Source: Acidiphilium iwatense
GTDB lineage: Bacteria > Pseudomonadota > Alphaproteobacteria > Acetobacterales > Acetobacteraceae
Direction: 5' to 3'
DNA length: 64,000 nt
Assembly: GCF_021556475.1 (NCBI RefSeq)
Contig: NZ_JAKGBZ010000008.1
Location: forward strand, 1-64,000
Shown: one piece after another, positions 18,932 to 27,762 of the stretch
How the letters are laid out: the number at the start of each line of letters is the position of its first letter
Numbering within the stretch: the first letter of the stretch is position 1
Translations under genes and position numbers: made by a program
Notes under the pieces: model-generated
What the model saw: only the letters and a program-made list of their open reading frames with translations
Database searches by the model: none
What the model was told of the DNA's origin: nothing

Positions 18932-19425
18932 ACGTCGTACGTGCGCAACGGGCGGGCACCGTGCTGGGTTCGGGCGTTGGCTTGCCCCGGGCGATACGCC
19001 CCTGCCCGGCCATCATCGAGGCGTCGAATCCGCTCGCCGCCCTGACCGAACGGCTGGAGGAAGCCGGCGCCACGCTGCTCGCTTTGCCGAATACCGGCTA
19101 TTCGCCGCATCTGCGCATCATGCGCTACGAGGTGGTCCATAGCGCGCTCGACGCTTATGGCTGGCAGCCGGTAAGCATCCGCCCGCCGCACCCGAGCAAT
19201 GCGGCGATCGACCGGATGGACGAAGCCTTCGCCTGGCTCGCCCTGATCCCGGAGGAACGGTTTCTGCTCCGCCGGATCGTCGGCGCGCGGGCATTGACCC
19301 ATCCGCTCACCGGCAGGCATCTGTTCCCCTGGCGCCGGCTCGGCGGCGTGCTGGGAGCGGACCATAAATCGGTGCAGCGCTGGCACCGCGACGGGTTGGG
19401 ATTGATCCTTGCGGCACTCGAATGA
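18928..19425 (+). CDS. DUF6362-like protein
   Basis: 165-residue protein. The C-terminal half has the pattern LLRRIVGARAL...PWRRLGGVLGADHKSVQRWHRDGL, which resembles DUF6362 proteins with a helix-turn-helix built like small terminase or transposase DNA-binding modules (PWRRL.. then HKSVQRWH). Translationally coupled to the preceding HTH protein by ATGA. Such pairs can be phage- or plasmid-derived, but no other phage gene is nearby. Function unknown; sequence-specific DNA binding is plausible. Confidence 0.6.
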   Translation: MNVVRAQRAGTVLGSGVGLPRAIRPCPAIIEASNPLAALTERLEEAGATLLALPNTGYSPHLRIMRYEVVHSALDAYGWQPVSIRPPHPSNAAIDRMDEAFAWLALIPEERFLLRRIVGARALTHPLTGRHLFPWRRLGGVLGADHKSVQRWHRDGLGLILAALE

Positions 19426-19497
19426 CCACCCCGCCTTGCCCAAACCGACACATCGGGCTAAGCCGCCGCATCCTTATTCCAGATCGAGTGTCATTCC

Positions 19498-20064
19498 ATG
19501 AAGCAGCAGGCGAATCTGATCCGCGCCGGCCAGGTGATCGAGCACGACGGCCGCCGCTGGACCGTGCTCAAGCAGCAGATCATCACCCCAGGCAAAGGCG
19601 GCGCGTTCATCCAGGTGGAAATGCGCGACCTGAAAACCGGCAACAAGACCAACGAGCGCTGGCGCACCGCCGATACCGTCGAGCGGCTGATGACCGACAA
19701 CCGCGACTACACCTATTCCTATACCGACGGCGATAACCTGGTGCTGATGGACGGTGAAAGCTTCGAGCAGTTCCTGGTGCCCGCCGGCCTGCTGGGCGAT
19801 CAGGCGCCGTTTCTGCAGGACAACATGCAGGTCATGATCGATCTGGTCGAAGGCGAGCCGGTCGGCATCCATCTGCCCGCCACCGTCACCCTCGAAATCG
19901 TCGAAGCCGACCCGGTGGTCAAAGGCCAGACCGCCTCGTCCTCCTATAAACCGGCAAAACTCGCCAACGGCGTGAAAACCATGGTGCCGCCCTTCGTCGA
20001 AGCCGGCGAACGCGTCGTCGTGCGCACCGAAGACGCGAGCTACGTGGAACGCGCCAAGGGGTGA
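19498..20064 (+). CDS. efp: Elongation factor P
   Basis: 188-residue EF-P, which relieves ribosome stalling at polyproline. Three beta-barrel domains are of normal length, and the tip loop TPGKGGAF carries Lys33, the position modified by EpmA/EpmB in many bacteria. Other family blocks are LKTGNKTNERWR and YSYTDGDNLVLMDGESFEQ. A polyproline run (PLPPPPPPP) occurs in the lipoprotein at 21.2 kb and would be an EF-P client. It is followed directly by a compound hairpin element. Confidence 0.96.
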   Translation: MKQQANLIRAGQVIEHDGRRWTVLKQQIITPGKGGAFIQVEMRDLKTGNKTNERWRTADTVERLMTDNRDYTYSYTDGDNLVLMDGESFEQFLVPAGLLGDQAPFLQDNMQVMIDLVEGEPVGIHLPATVTLEIVEADPVVKGQTASSSYKPAKLANGVKTMVPPFVEAGERVVVRTEDASYVERAKG

Positions 20065-20066
20065 AA

Positions 20067-20252
20067 GCAAGGCCAGGGCTCCGCCCTGGACCCGCCAAAG
20101 GCAGAGCCTTTGGAATCCAGTATTGGCATCTGTCTGATGGGGGACGGTGCGGTCTCGAACAATCCTCTGCCCCCATCAGACAGATGCCCGCTATCGGTTC
20201 TAAGGGCTGAGCCCTTAGTGGGGTTCCAAGGGGCAAAGCCCCTTGGCCTTAC
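20067..20252. repeat. Compound inverted-repeat element with five hairpins
   Basis: Five consecutive stem-loops fill the space between efp and the suhB-like gene: 20073-20089 (7 bp), 20095-20113 (8 bp), a central 19-bp perfect stem joining 20125-20143 to 20170-20188 around a 26-nt loop, 20201-20217 (7 bp) and 20226-20246 (9 bp). The four small hairpins all have 3-nt loops. The right half, read as its complement, aligns with the left half (both begin AAGGCCA, carry two hairpins, then GGAA/AGAA-TCC-like sequence), so the whole is one large imperfect inverted repeat about 186 bp long. It resembles a REPIN/BIME arrangement. Confidence 0.85.
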
Positions 20253-20274
20253 TTCACCCTAGGAGTGTTTCGAC

Positions 20275-21102
20275 ATGGTACCGCGGCGTTCCGCGCATAT
20301 GACGATCATGGTGACGGCGGCGCAGAAGGCCGCGAAGCGGCTGATTCGCGATTTCAACGAGGTCGAGCATCTTCAGGTTTCGGTGAAGGGACCGTCGGAT
20401 TTCGTCAGCCAGGCGGATCTGCGGTCCGAGCAGGTGATTCTGGAAGAACTGGATCGGGCGCGGCCGGGTTATGGCTTTCTGATGGAGGAAAGCGGGAAGC
20501 GCGGCTCGGAGAACTGGGCGTGGCGCTGGATCGTCGATCCGTTGGATGGCACGACCAATTTTTTACATGCGATTCCGAACTGGGCGATTTCGATCGCGCT
20601 CGAGAAGCGCCTGCCGGATGGCGGCTCGGAAATCGCGGCCGGGCTGGTGTTCGCACCCGCGCTCGATGAGATCTATTGGGCGGAAAAAGGTGTCGGCGCC
20701 TATCTGAACGACCGGAGGCTGCGGGTTTCCGCCCGGCAGGACTGGTCCGAGGCATTGTTCGCGACCGGGATTCCTTTCGCCAAGACCGCGCCGCGCAACC
20801 GGCTTGCCTTCGCGCGCGTGCTCGGCGGCCTGATGCCGGAAACCGCCGGCGTGCGACGCTTCGGCGCGGCCTCGCTCGATCTGGCCTGGACCGCTTCCGG
20901 CCGGTTCGATGGATACTGGGAACTCGGCACCCATGAATGGGACGTTGCGGCTGGGATTCTGCTGGTGCGCGAGGCGGGCGGCTATGCGACCGATCCGGCC
21001 GGGCACGATCGCGTGACCGGCGACGTGGTTGCCGGTAATCCGCATTTACAGCCGCGTTTGCGGGAATTGGTCGCCGAAGCGATGGGGGCGGCGAAAGCCT
21101 GA
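20275..21102 (+). CDS. suhB: Inositol monophosphatase family (SuhB-like)
   Basis: 275-residue Mg-dependent phosphatase. Metal motifs are MEESG (about residues 70-74), WIVDPLDGTTNF (the DPxDGTxN signature) and WELGTHEWDVAAG near the end. The substrate may be inositol-1-phosphate or another phosphomonoester; SuhB also assists rRNA transcription in E. coli. TAGGAG lies before ATG 20275. The first seven residues before a second Met are poorly conserved-looking, so the start could be at 20296. It follows the hairpin element and precedes the Mot-like trio. Confidence 0.9.
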   Translation: MVPRRSAHMTIMVTAAQKAAKRLIRDFNEVEHLQVSVKGPSDFVSQADLRSEQVILEELDRARPGYGFLMEESGKRGSENWAWRWIVDPLDGTTNFLHAIPNWAISIALEKRLPDGGSEIAAGLVFAPALDEIYWAEKGVGAYLNDRRLRVSARQDWSEALFATGIPFAKTAPRNRLAFARVLGGLMPETAGVRRFGAASLDLAWTASGRFDGYWELGTHEWDVAAGILLVREAGGYATDPAGHDRVTGDVVAGNPHLQPRLRELVAEAMGAAKA

Positions 21103-21153
21103 TCGCGACCGGCCATTGAGCGTGACGCGGCTTCTACGCTACTGTCCCGCGCG

Positions 21154-21738
21154 ATGAGGCAATCGCGGGTATTTTCAGGCTTCGTCCTGCTTGCGGGCGT
21201 CCTTGGCGCCTGCGGGATCGTGCCATCGTCCGTGGCGCAGATCGTCGTGAACCAGCAGGCGTTGCGGCAGCTTTCGGGCCACAAGCCGGCGCCATCGACC
21301 GTCCACCGGCCGGCGCCGCGCATCGCCCGTCGCGTCATCCGGCATCATGCGGTCGTGCGGCCTTTGCCCTTGCCGCCACCGCCCCCGCCGCAAATCGCAA
21401 CGGCTCATCAGCCGCCGCCACCGAAACCGAAGCCGCCGCGTGCCGTCACCCTGGTATTTTCCTCCACCGCGGCAGAGCTTCAGGCGGCTCAATCGCGCGA
21501 TCTCGCCGGCTTCATCGGCGCGATGCCCGATCCCGCCGCGCATTTCGTGATCCAGGCGACCGCACCGGGGATCGCGAGCGACCCATCGGTCGCGCGCCGT
21601 CTCTCGCTCAATCGCGGCCTCGCGGTGCGGGCCGTTTTGCGCCGCGCGGGCATCAAATCCGATCACATCATCGTCCAGGCGCTCGGCGATCCGCCGGGAA
21701 TGCCGGACAACCGCGCCGTGCTGACCGAAATTCCGTGA
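21154..21738 (+). CDS. Lipoprotein with proline-rich linker and OmpA-like fold
   Basis: 194-residue predicted lipoprotein: residues 1-20 are a signal with the lipobox LGAC (Cys20). A His/Arg/Pro-rich linker with a run of prolines (about 70-95) leads to a C-terminal domain with AVTLVFSSTAAEL, RRLSLNRGLAVRAVLRRAGI and IIVQALGDP, a pattern like OmpA/MotB C-terminal domains though divergent. It is 13 bp upstream of the MotA-like gene and probably the first gene of that unit. A likely role is envelope anchoring or partnering with the MotB-like protein; inference. Confidence 0.7.
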   Translation: MRQSRVFSGFVLLAGVLGACGIVPSSVAQIVVNQQALRQLSGHKPAPSTVHRPAPRIARRVIRHHAVVRPLPLPPPPPPQIATAHQPPPPKPKPPRAVTLVFSSTAAELQAAQSRDLAGFIGAMPDPAAHFVIQATAPGIASDPSVARRLSLNRGLAVRAVLRRAGIKSDHIIVQALGDPPGMPDNRAVLTEIP

Positions 21739-21751
21739 GGCAAACGCCGTC

Positions 21752-22882
21752 ATGACCCGACCGAACCGCTATCTGATCCGCATGCTGGTGTTTCTGGTCC
21801 TGGTCTACGGGCTTGCCGCCCTCATCGCGCCGACGCTCGCTAAATTCTATATGGCCAATCCGGTGATCAACTCGGTGATCGTGGTGGTCGAGATTTTCGG
21901 CATCGCCTGGAATCTCCGGCAGGTTCTGCGCCTTTCGCCGGAGGTGGACTGGGTCGAGCGGTTCCAGCGCTCGCGCGCATCGATCGAACAGGGGCCGAAA
22001 CCGCGCCTGTTGCTGCCGATGGCACGGATGTTCGGCGCACGCAGCGATGACGGCAAGCGGATGACATTGTCGGTGGCCGGAATGCGCTCGATGCTCGACG
22101 GCATCGCGAGCCGGCTCGACGAAAGCCGCGAATTGTCCCGCTATGTGACGGGCGTGATGATTTTTCTCGGTCTGCTCGGCACGTTCTGGGGATTGCTGAA
22201 AACCGTCCATGCCGTCGCCGAAGTGATCGCCGCGATGAATCTCGCGGGCGGCGACGTGAACGCGATGTTCGCGCAGCTCAAGGCCGGGCTCGCCGGGCCG
22301 CTCGCCGGCATGGGTACGGCGTTTTCCTCCTCGATGTTCGGGTTGTCGGGCGCGCTGATCCTCGGGTTTCTCGACCTCACCGCCGGACAGGCGATGAATC
22401 GCTTCTTTAACGAGCTGGAGGAATGGCTCGCCGGGCTGACGCGGGTATCTTCGGGTGCGCTCGGCCATGACGGCGAAGCCCCGATACCCGCCTATGTCCA
22501 GGCATTGCTCGAACAGAGCGCGGAAAACATCGAATCACTGCAGCGCGTGCTGACCCGCCACGAGGAAAGCCGGACGCAAACTTCGCAGGCGACCCAGACC
22601 CTGACCGAGCGGATGAACACGCTGACCGAGGCGATTCATAATTCGCATCGCATCATGCTGAAAATCGGCGAGACTCAGGCCGCACTCGCGCGCATCGTCG
22701 AACAGGATGATCGGGCCGGCGATGAAATTTCCCGTGCGCATCTGCGCAATATCGAATTGCTGCTGGCGCGGCTGATCGCCGAGGCGGAACAGGGCCGGGT
22801 ACAGGGCGTCGCCGATCTGCGCCAGGATCTGAAAATCCTGACCCGCACGGTCGCGGCCCGGTTCGACGACGTGAGGAGCTGA
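21752..22882 (+). CDS. MotA/TolQ/ExbB-type proton channel subunit, non-flagellar
   Basis: 376-residue membrane protein. Helices lie near residues 9-28 and 32-53; after a cytoplasmic segment, two further helices carry the family signatures VMIFLGLLGTFWGLLKTV (about 131-148) and AGMGTAFSSSMFGLSGALILG (about 187-207). The last ~130 residues are predicted helical and rich in Gln, Glu and Arg, unlike flagellar MotA. The architecture (channel plus helical tail) recalls ZorA of the Zorya defence system, but the tail is short and no zorC/D/E follows. It is 3 bp from the MotB-like gene, so they form a stator-like pair. The energised process is unknown. Confidence 0.8.
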   Translation: MTRPNRYLIRMLVFLVLVYGLAALIAPTLAKFYMANPVINSVIVVVEIFGIAWNLRQVLRLSPEVDWVERFQRSRASIEQGPKPRLLLPMARMFGARSDDGKRMTLSVAGMRSMLDGIASRLDESRELSRYVTGVMIFLGLLGTFWGLLKTVHAVAEVIAAMNLAGGDVNAMFAQLKAGLAGPLAGMGTAFSSSMFGLSGALILGFLDLTAGQAMNRFFNELEEWLAGLTRVSSGALGHDGEAPIPAYVQALLEQSAENIESLQRVLTRHEESRTQTSQATQTLTERMNTLTEAIHNSHRIMLKIGETQAALARIVEQDDRAGDEISRAHLRNIELLLARLIAEAEQGRVQGVADLRQDLKILTRTVAARFDDVRS

Positions 22883-22885
22883 GCC

Positions 22886-23875
22886 ATGGCGCTGCAATCG
22901 CGCCGGCGCGGCGGCAACGGGCTCGATATCTGGCCCGGCTATGTCGATGCGTTGTCGACGCTGCTGATGGTGACGATTTTCGTCCTTCTGGTGTTCGTGC
23001 TGGCTGAGGCGTTTTTGTCGGCGGCGCTGTCGGGCAGCGACAAAACCATCTCGACGCTGCGCGGCGAGGTCGCGCAGCTTTCCCATGTTCTCGCGCTGGA
23101 AAAATCCAAGACCGCGTCCTTGCAGGACGAGCTTGCCAGCATGGCGTCGCTGGTGAGGGCGACCAAGGCGAAGAACGCGGCGCTCGAGACAGCGCAGGCG
23201 GCGAACGCCACGCAACTCGCCGGCCAGGTCAAGCTGAACGCGACGGCGTTGCGGGAGGTTTCGCTGCTCGACCAGCAAATCGCCGCGTTGCGCCTGCAAC
23301 TCGCGACCCTCGCGGCGGCGCTGAATGCGGCGCAGCAGAAGGATCAGGCGCAGCATGTGCAGATCGCCGATCTCGGCCGCAGGCTGAACGAGGCACTGGC
23401 GCGCAAGGTGCAGAAACTTCAGCTCTACCGCAGCGAGTTTTTCGGCGAGTTGCGCAAGGCGCTGACCGGCGAGAAGAACATCAAGATCGTCGGCGATCGC
23501 TTCGTGTTCGAGAGCGCGGTGCTGTTTCCCTCGGACTCGGCGCGCCTGTCGGGAGCCGGCAAGCAGGAGATCGCCGCGGTTGCCAAGGCCATCGAAAAAA
23601 TCGCGCCGAAAATCCCGCCGCATCTGAACTGGGTACTGAGTGTCGCCGGCTATGCCGACAAGGAAGCGATCAAGGGCGGGCGCTACAAGAACAATTTCGA
23701 TCTCTCCGCAGCGCGCGCATTGTCGGTCCTGCATCTGCTGATCGCCGATGGCGTACCGAAAAACCGGGTGATCGCCAGCGCGTTCGGCTCGAACCATCCG
23801 ATTGCCGCGGGCAACGCGCCGAACGATCTCGCCAAGAACCGCCGCATCGAGTTCCGGCTGACTTCGGCGGATTGA
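22886..23875 (+). CDS. MotB-like protein with peptidoglycan-binding OmpA domain
   Basis: 329-residue partner of the MotA-like subunit. A single transmembrane helix (about 20-45) begins with YVDALSTLLM, where Asp21 sits at the position of the proton-carrying Asp32 of MotB. A coiled coil follows (about 50-185), then an OmpA-type domain with FESAVLFPSDSARL, NNFDLSAARALSVLHLL and KNRRIEF, containing the Asp and Arg used to bind diaminopimelate. GAGGAG precedes ATG 22886. Convergent with cobT, with 4 bp between stops. The long periplasmic coiled coil is unlike flagellar MotB. Confidence 0.85.
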   Translation: MALQSRRRGGNGLDIWPGYVDALSTLLMVTIFVLLVFVLAEAFLSAALSGSDKTISTLRGEVAQLSHVLALEKSKTASLQDELASMASLVRATKAKNAALETAQAANATQLAGQVKLNATALREVSLLDQQIAALRLQLATLAAALNAAQQKDQAQHVQIADLGRRLNEALARKVQKLQLYRSEFFGELRKALTGEKNIKIVGDRFVFESAVLFPSDSARLSGAGKQEIAAVAKAIEKIAPKIPPHLNWVLSVAGYADKEAIKGGRYKNNFDLSAARALSVLHLLIADGVPKNRVIASAFGSNHPIAAGNAPNDLAKNRRIEFRLTSAD

Positions 23876-23879
23876 AACG

Positions 23880-25748
23880 TCAGGCGACCAGCGGGGCCCG
23901 GAGTGCGGCGATGCGGGCCCAGGTATCGGCGGCGTCCTCGTCGAACAATTCGGCGAGTTTCTTCATCATCGTGCCGCCGAGTTCTTCGGCGTCGACCAAA
24001 GTGACGGCGCGGCGATAATAGCGGGTGACATCGTGGCCGATGCCGATGGCGGTGAGTTCCACCAGGTCGCGGTTTTCGATGTCGCGGATCACGTCGCGCA
24101 GATGGCGTTCGAGATAATTGCCCTGGTTGACCGATAACGTGCTGTCATCGACCGGTGCCCCATCGGAAATCACCATCAGGATGCGCCGGTGCTCGGGCCT
24201 GGCGAGCAGCCGCCGATAGGCCCAGGCCAATGCCTCGCCGTCGATATTCTCCTTGAGCAGGCCTTCGCGCAGCATCAGGCCGAGATTGCGCCGCGCGCGC
24301 CGCCAGGGCTGGTCGGCGGATTTGTAGATGATGTGGCGAAGATCGTTCAGGCGTCCCGGATTGCGGGGCTTGCCTTCGGAAACCCATTTCTCGCGGCTCT
24401 GCCCGCCTTTCCAGGCGCGCGTGGTGAAGCCGAGAATTTCCACCTTCACCGCGCAGCGTTCCAGCGTGCGGGCGAGAATATCGCCGCACATCGCCGCGAC
24501 AGAGATCGGCCGGCCGCGCATCGAGCCGGAATTGTCGATCAGCAGGGTGACCACCGTGTCGCGGAATTCGGTGTCGCGCTCGCGCTTGAAACTCAGCGGC
24601 AACAGCGGATCGGCGACGACGCGGGCGAGCCGCCCGACATCGAGCAGCCCTTCCTCGAGATCGAATTCCCAGGCGCGCTGCTGCTGTGCCAGCAGGCGGC
24701 GTTGCAGGCGGTTGGCGAGTTTTGAGACCACACCGTGCAGATGCTGCAATTGCTGGTCGAGTTGCTGGCGCAGCCGGGCCAGTTCCTCGGTGTCGCAAAG
24801 CTGATCGGCTTCGATCTCCTCGTCATAGGCACGGGTGAAGGCGCGATAGGCGGCGTGTGGATCGCCTTCCGGGGATTTGCGGCGCTGCTGCGGGCCGGCG
24901 GGAGCTTCATCCGCCGCTTCCGCGCCCTCATCCTCGGTATCCTCGTCGGCCTCCGCGTCCGCGCTCTCGGTTTCCATCGATTCTGGCGCCTCGGCGAGCA
25001 TCTGTTCGGCGTCCGGCCTGGAATCGCCGTCGCCGTCGCCGGAATTGTCCTGCTGAAGCGATTGCTCGCCCTGATCGCCGGTATCCTGGCTTTCCTCGCC
25101 CTCCTCAGACTCCGCCTCGCCTTCGGCGAGATCGAGCGCCGCGAGCAGGCGGCGCGCGGCGCGGGCGAAGCCGTCCTGGTCCTGCCGTTCGGCGGCGAGA
25201 TCGTCGAGCGCCTGTTCCGCGCTCGGCGGCAGCGTGCCGCGCCAGAACTCCATGACGTGCCGCGCGGCCTCGGGCACCGCTGCCGGGTCCATCCGCTCGC
25301 GTGCGAGCAGGGCAAGCGCCTGAGAAATCGGCAACTGGTCGCGCCGGCTCATCCGGTCGAGTCCCTCGGCTTCGGAATCCTCCTGCAATTTCCGGCACAG
25401 ATTGGCCGCGACCCCTTCCATGTGGGCGGCGCCGACGATCTCGACCCGCGCCTGCTCCAGCGCGTCATAGGCGTCGCGCGCCTCGCGGGCGACCGGGGCG
25501 CGGGCGGCGTGAACGCTGTCGTCATGATAGCGCAGCCGCAGCGCGATCGCGTCCGCGATGCCGCGCAGCCGCGCCATCTCGGCGGGCGGCAGTGCGCGCG
25601 TGGGCGCGGGCAGACGGGCGCGCTTGCCGGCGACACCGGCAGCACCGGGCTGATAAGCGACCTGAACCTCGTCGCTGCCGGCAATTGCGCGCATCGCACC
25701 GGCAGTCGCGCGCTTGAACTCCTCGCTGCGGGAGGTTTCGCCGGCCAT
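23880..25748 (-). CDS. cobT: Cobaltochelatase subunit CobT
   Basis: 622-residue subunit of the aerobic ATP-dependent cobaltochelatase (CobN-CobS-CobT), which inserts cobalt into hydrogenobyrinate a,c-diamide. The N-terminal helical part is followed by a very acidic Glu/Asp/Gln-rich linker (about 210-290) and a C-terminal VWA domain (about 400-610) with the metal-site motif [12 protein letters not shown] and [12 protein letters not shown]. It starts 4 bp after cobS. CobN is not in the window. The acidic linker is usual for CobT. Confidence 0.95.
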   Translation of the reverse strand: MAGETSRSEEFKRATAGAMRAIAGSDEVQVAYQPGAAGVAGKRARLPAPTRALPPAEMARLRGIADAIALRLRYHDDSVHAARAPVAREARDAYDALEQARVEIVGAAHMEGVAANLCRKLQEDSEAEGLDRMSRRDQLPISQALALLARERMDPAAVPEAARHVMEFWRGTLPPSAEQALDDLAAERQDQDGFARAARRLLAALDLAEGEAESEEGEESQDTGDQGEQSLQQDNSGDGDGDSRPDAEQMLAEAPESMETESADAEADEDTEDEGAEAADEAPAGPQQRRKSPEGDPHAAYRAFTRAYDEEIEADQLCDTEELARLRQQLDQQLQHLHGVVSKLANRLQRRLLAQQQRAWEFDLEEGLLDVGRLARVVADPLLPLSFKRERDTEFRDTVVTLLIDNSGSMRGRPISVAAMCGDILARTLERCAVKVEILGFTTRAWKGGQSREKWVSEGKPRNPGRLNDLRHIIYKSADQPWRRARRNLGLMLREGLLKENIDGEALAWAYRRLLARPEHRRILMVISDGAPVDDSTLSVNQGNYLERHLRDVIRDIENRDLVELTAIGIGHDVTRYYRRAVTLVDAEELGGTMMKKLAELFDEDAADTWARIAALRAPLVA

Positions 25749-25752
25749 AGGC

Positions 25753-26769
25753 TCAGGCTGACCGGCGCGGCATCACGCCGGTTTCGACCTCATCATTGAA
25801 GCAGCGCTGATAGTATTCGGCGACCGTGCTGCGCTCCGCCTCGTCGCATTTGTTCAGGAAGGTCAGGCGGAACGCGAAACCGAGATCGCCGAAGATGTGA
25901 GCGTTTTCGGCCCAGGTGATGACGGTGCGCGGCGACATCACGGTCGAGATATCGCCGTTGATGAAGCCGGCGCGGGTGAGATCGGCCAGCGCCACCATGC
26001 TTTCAATGCGCTTGCGTTCGGCGGCGTTGCCCGGCTCGATTCCGAGTTTCGCCATCACGATCGCGACTTCCTGGCCGTGCGGCAGGTAGTTCAGCGTGGC
26101 GACGATGTTCCAGCGGTCCATCTGGCCCTGATTGATCTGCTGGGTGCCGTGATAGAGGCCTGTAGTGTCGCCGAGGCCGACCGTGTTCGCGGTGGAAAAC
26201 AGCCGGAACGCCGGATGCGGGCGGATCACCCGGTTCTGGTCGAGCAGGGTGAGCTTGCCTTCCACTTCCAGCACCCGCTGGATCACGAACATCACGTCCG
26301 GCCTTCCGGCATCGTATTCATCGAACACCAGCGCACACGGGTGCTGCAGCGCCCAGGGCAGCAGCCCCTCGCGGAATTCGGTGACCTGCTTGCCGTCCTT
26401 CAGCACGATCGCGTCCTTGCCGATCAGGTCGATGCGGCTGATATGGCTGTCCAGATTGACCCGGATGCAGGGCCAGTTCAGCCGGGCGGCAACCTGCTCG
26501 ATATGGGTCGATTTGCCGGTGCCGTGATAGCCCTGGATCATGACGCGACGATTCAGCGCGAAGCCGGCGAGGATGGCGAGGGTGGTTTCACGGTCGAATT
26601 TATAGGTGGTGTCGATCTCCGGCACGTGCTCGGTGCGCTCGGAGAAGGCCGGAATGTCGAACCCGCACTCGATGCCGAAGACCTCGCGCGCTGAAACCCG
26701 GCGGTCCGGCAGATTGATCGCCGAAGTCGGCTTGCCGCGGGTTTCGGCCAAGGCAGCGATATTGTTCAT
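25753..26769 (-). CDS. cobS: Cobaltochelatase AAA+ subunit CobS
   Basis: 338-residue AAA+ ATPase driving cobalt insertion with CobT and CobN. Walker A is GYHGTGKST (about residues 80-88), Walker B is [10 protein letters not shown], and sensor-type Asn is in [11 protein letters not shown]. The family N-terminus ([19 protein letters not shown]) and the ending [20 protein letters not shown] are typical. Lies between the J-domain gene and cobT, a common alphaproteobacterial arrangement. Confidence 0.96.
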   Translation of the reverse strand: MNNIAALAETRGKPTSAINLPDRRVSAREVFGIECGFDIPAFSERTEHVPEIDTTYKFDRETTLAILAGFALNRRVMIQGYHGTGKSTHIEQVAARLNWPCIRVNLDSHISRIDLIGKDAIVLKDGKQVTEFREGLLPWALQHPCALVFDEYDAGRPDVMFVIQRVLEVEGKLTLLDQNRVIRPHPAFRLFSTANTVGLGDTTGLYHGTQQINQGQMDRWNIVATLNYLPHGQEVAIVMAKLGIEPGNAAERKRIESMVALADLTRAGFINGDISTVMSPRTVITWAENAHIFGDLGFAFRLTFLNKCDEAERSTVAEYYQRCFNDEVETGVMPRRSA

Positions 26770-26832
26770 CGATCGGTCATCCTGTTTGTCCCATGTGGTC
26801 AGACTACTCGCCGTGACGCGGGCCGCAAGCCT

Positions 26833-27426
26833 TCACGCCTGCGCCGGCGCCGCAACCCGACCCCGCGGCAGGTGGCTGCGCAGCGTGGCATAGGCGAGGT
26901 TGATGGTTTTCAACCGTTCCTCCGCCCCCTTGTCGCCGCCATTGGCATCGGGGTGGTGCCGTTTGGCGAGTTCCTTGTAGCGCGATTTCGCGACCTCGCG
27001 CGTCACCGGCCAGCCGAGGCCGAGCACGCCGAGCGCCTCGCGCAGTTCCGGCGGCGTGCGTTCCGCCTGCGGGCTCGCATGAGCGCGGCCGATCCCGGCG
27101 AAGGCGGCGAGTTCGGCTTCCAGCGCCTCGCCGATGCCGCCATTGCGCCCGAGCGGCCAGGTCGGCCGCTGCCAGCCGGTATCGGATCGGAGATTGGCCT
27201 CGATCTCGCCGGGGCTCATGCCCTTGTAATAATCCCACGCCAGATTGTAGGCGCGGACATGCTCCAGGCAGAACCAGAAATATTCGCGCAGATTGTCGCG
27301 CGATTTCGGCGCGCGGTAATCGCCGGGGCGATGGCACTCCGGCATATCGCATTCGCGGCCCGGTGCGTCCGGGTCGGGCGCGAAGGCACGCACGCGTCTG
27401 GTGGATCGTGGTGGTACGCTCGTCAT
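26833..27426 (-). CDS. J-domain protein of the cobS-linked type
   Basis: 197-residue protein. The N-terminal half has conserved DMPECHRPGDYRAPKSRDNL and FWFCLEHVRAYNLAWDYYKGM; the C-terminal 60 residues form a J domain with the HPD tripeptide (RHHPDANGGDKG) that stimulates Hsp70 ATPase. The start at 27426 gives a family-like N-terminus; the frame is open upstream over bolA in the other strand. Adjacent to cobS and divergent from bolA, the usual neighbourhood. It may assist assembly of an iron-sulfur or cobalamin enzyme; that is inference. Confidence 0.88.
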   Translation of the reverse strand: MTSVPPRSTRRVRAFAPDPDAPGRECDMPECHRPGDYRAPKSRDNLREYFWFCLEHVRAYNLAWDYYKGMSPGEIEANLRSDTGWQRPTWPLGRNGGIGEALEAELAAFAGIGRAHASPQAERTPPELREALGVLGLGWPVTREVAKSRYKELAKRHHPDANGGDKGAEERLKTINLAYATLRSHLPRGRVAAPAQA

Positions 27427-27489
27427 GAATGGTAATTTGCCCTTTGCGGGCGTCTTGGCAACCTCGGATCGGTAGCGCACAATCCACCC

Positions 27490-27762
27490 ATGACATCCCG
27501 CACCGAGCGCATCCGCAACTTTCTGACCACATCCTTCGAGCCAATCGTGCTCGATATCGAGGACGACAGCGCCCGCCATGCCGGCCATGCCGGAGCCGCC
27601 CCCGGCGGCGAAACCCATTACAATGTCCGGCTGGTCTCGCCGCGATTCGCCGGAATGAGCCGCGTCGTCCGCTCGCGCGCAGTGCATGACGCGCTGAAAA
27701 CGGAGTTCGATGCCGGACTGCACGCGCTCTCGCTCGATCTCAAGGCGCCCGGCGAGGGGTGA
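27490..27762 (+). CDS. bolA: BolA-family protein
   Basis: 90-residue BolA protein, which with monothiol glutaredoxins handles Fe-S cluster trafficking. Family pattern: RIRNFLTTSFEP at the start, HYNVRLVSPRFAGMSRVVRSRAV in the centre with the RHR-like surface, and LHALSLDLKAP at the end. His and Cys ligands vary in this family; here His residues occur in the insertion ARHAGHAG. Divergent from the J-domain gene over 63 bp. The MFS gene start may overlap its 3' end. Confidence 0.9.
   Translation: MTSRTERIRNFLTTSFEPIVLDIEDDSARHAGHAGAAPGGETHYNVRLVSPRFAGMSRVVRSRAVHDALKTEFDAGLHALSLDLKAPGEG

Noticed and set aside
18559-19425. Prophage or integrative element around the DUF6362-like gene
   Set aside because: No integrase, capsid, terminase large subunit or attachment repeats are present; the flanks are core genes (metH, efp).
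21154-23875. Complete Zorya anti-phage system
   Set aside because: Only ZorA/ZorB-like partners are present; no ZorC, ZorD or ZorE follows and cobT converges immediately.
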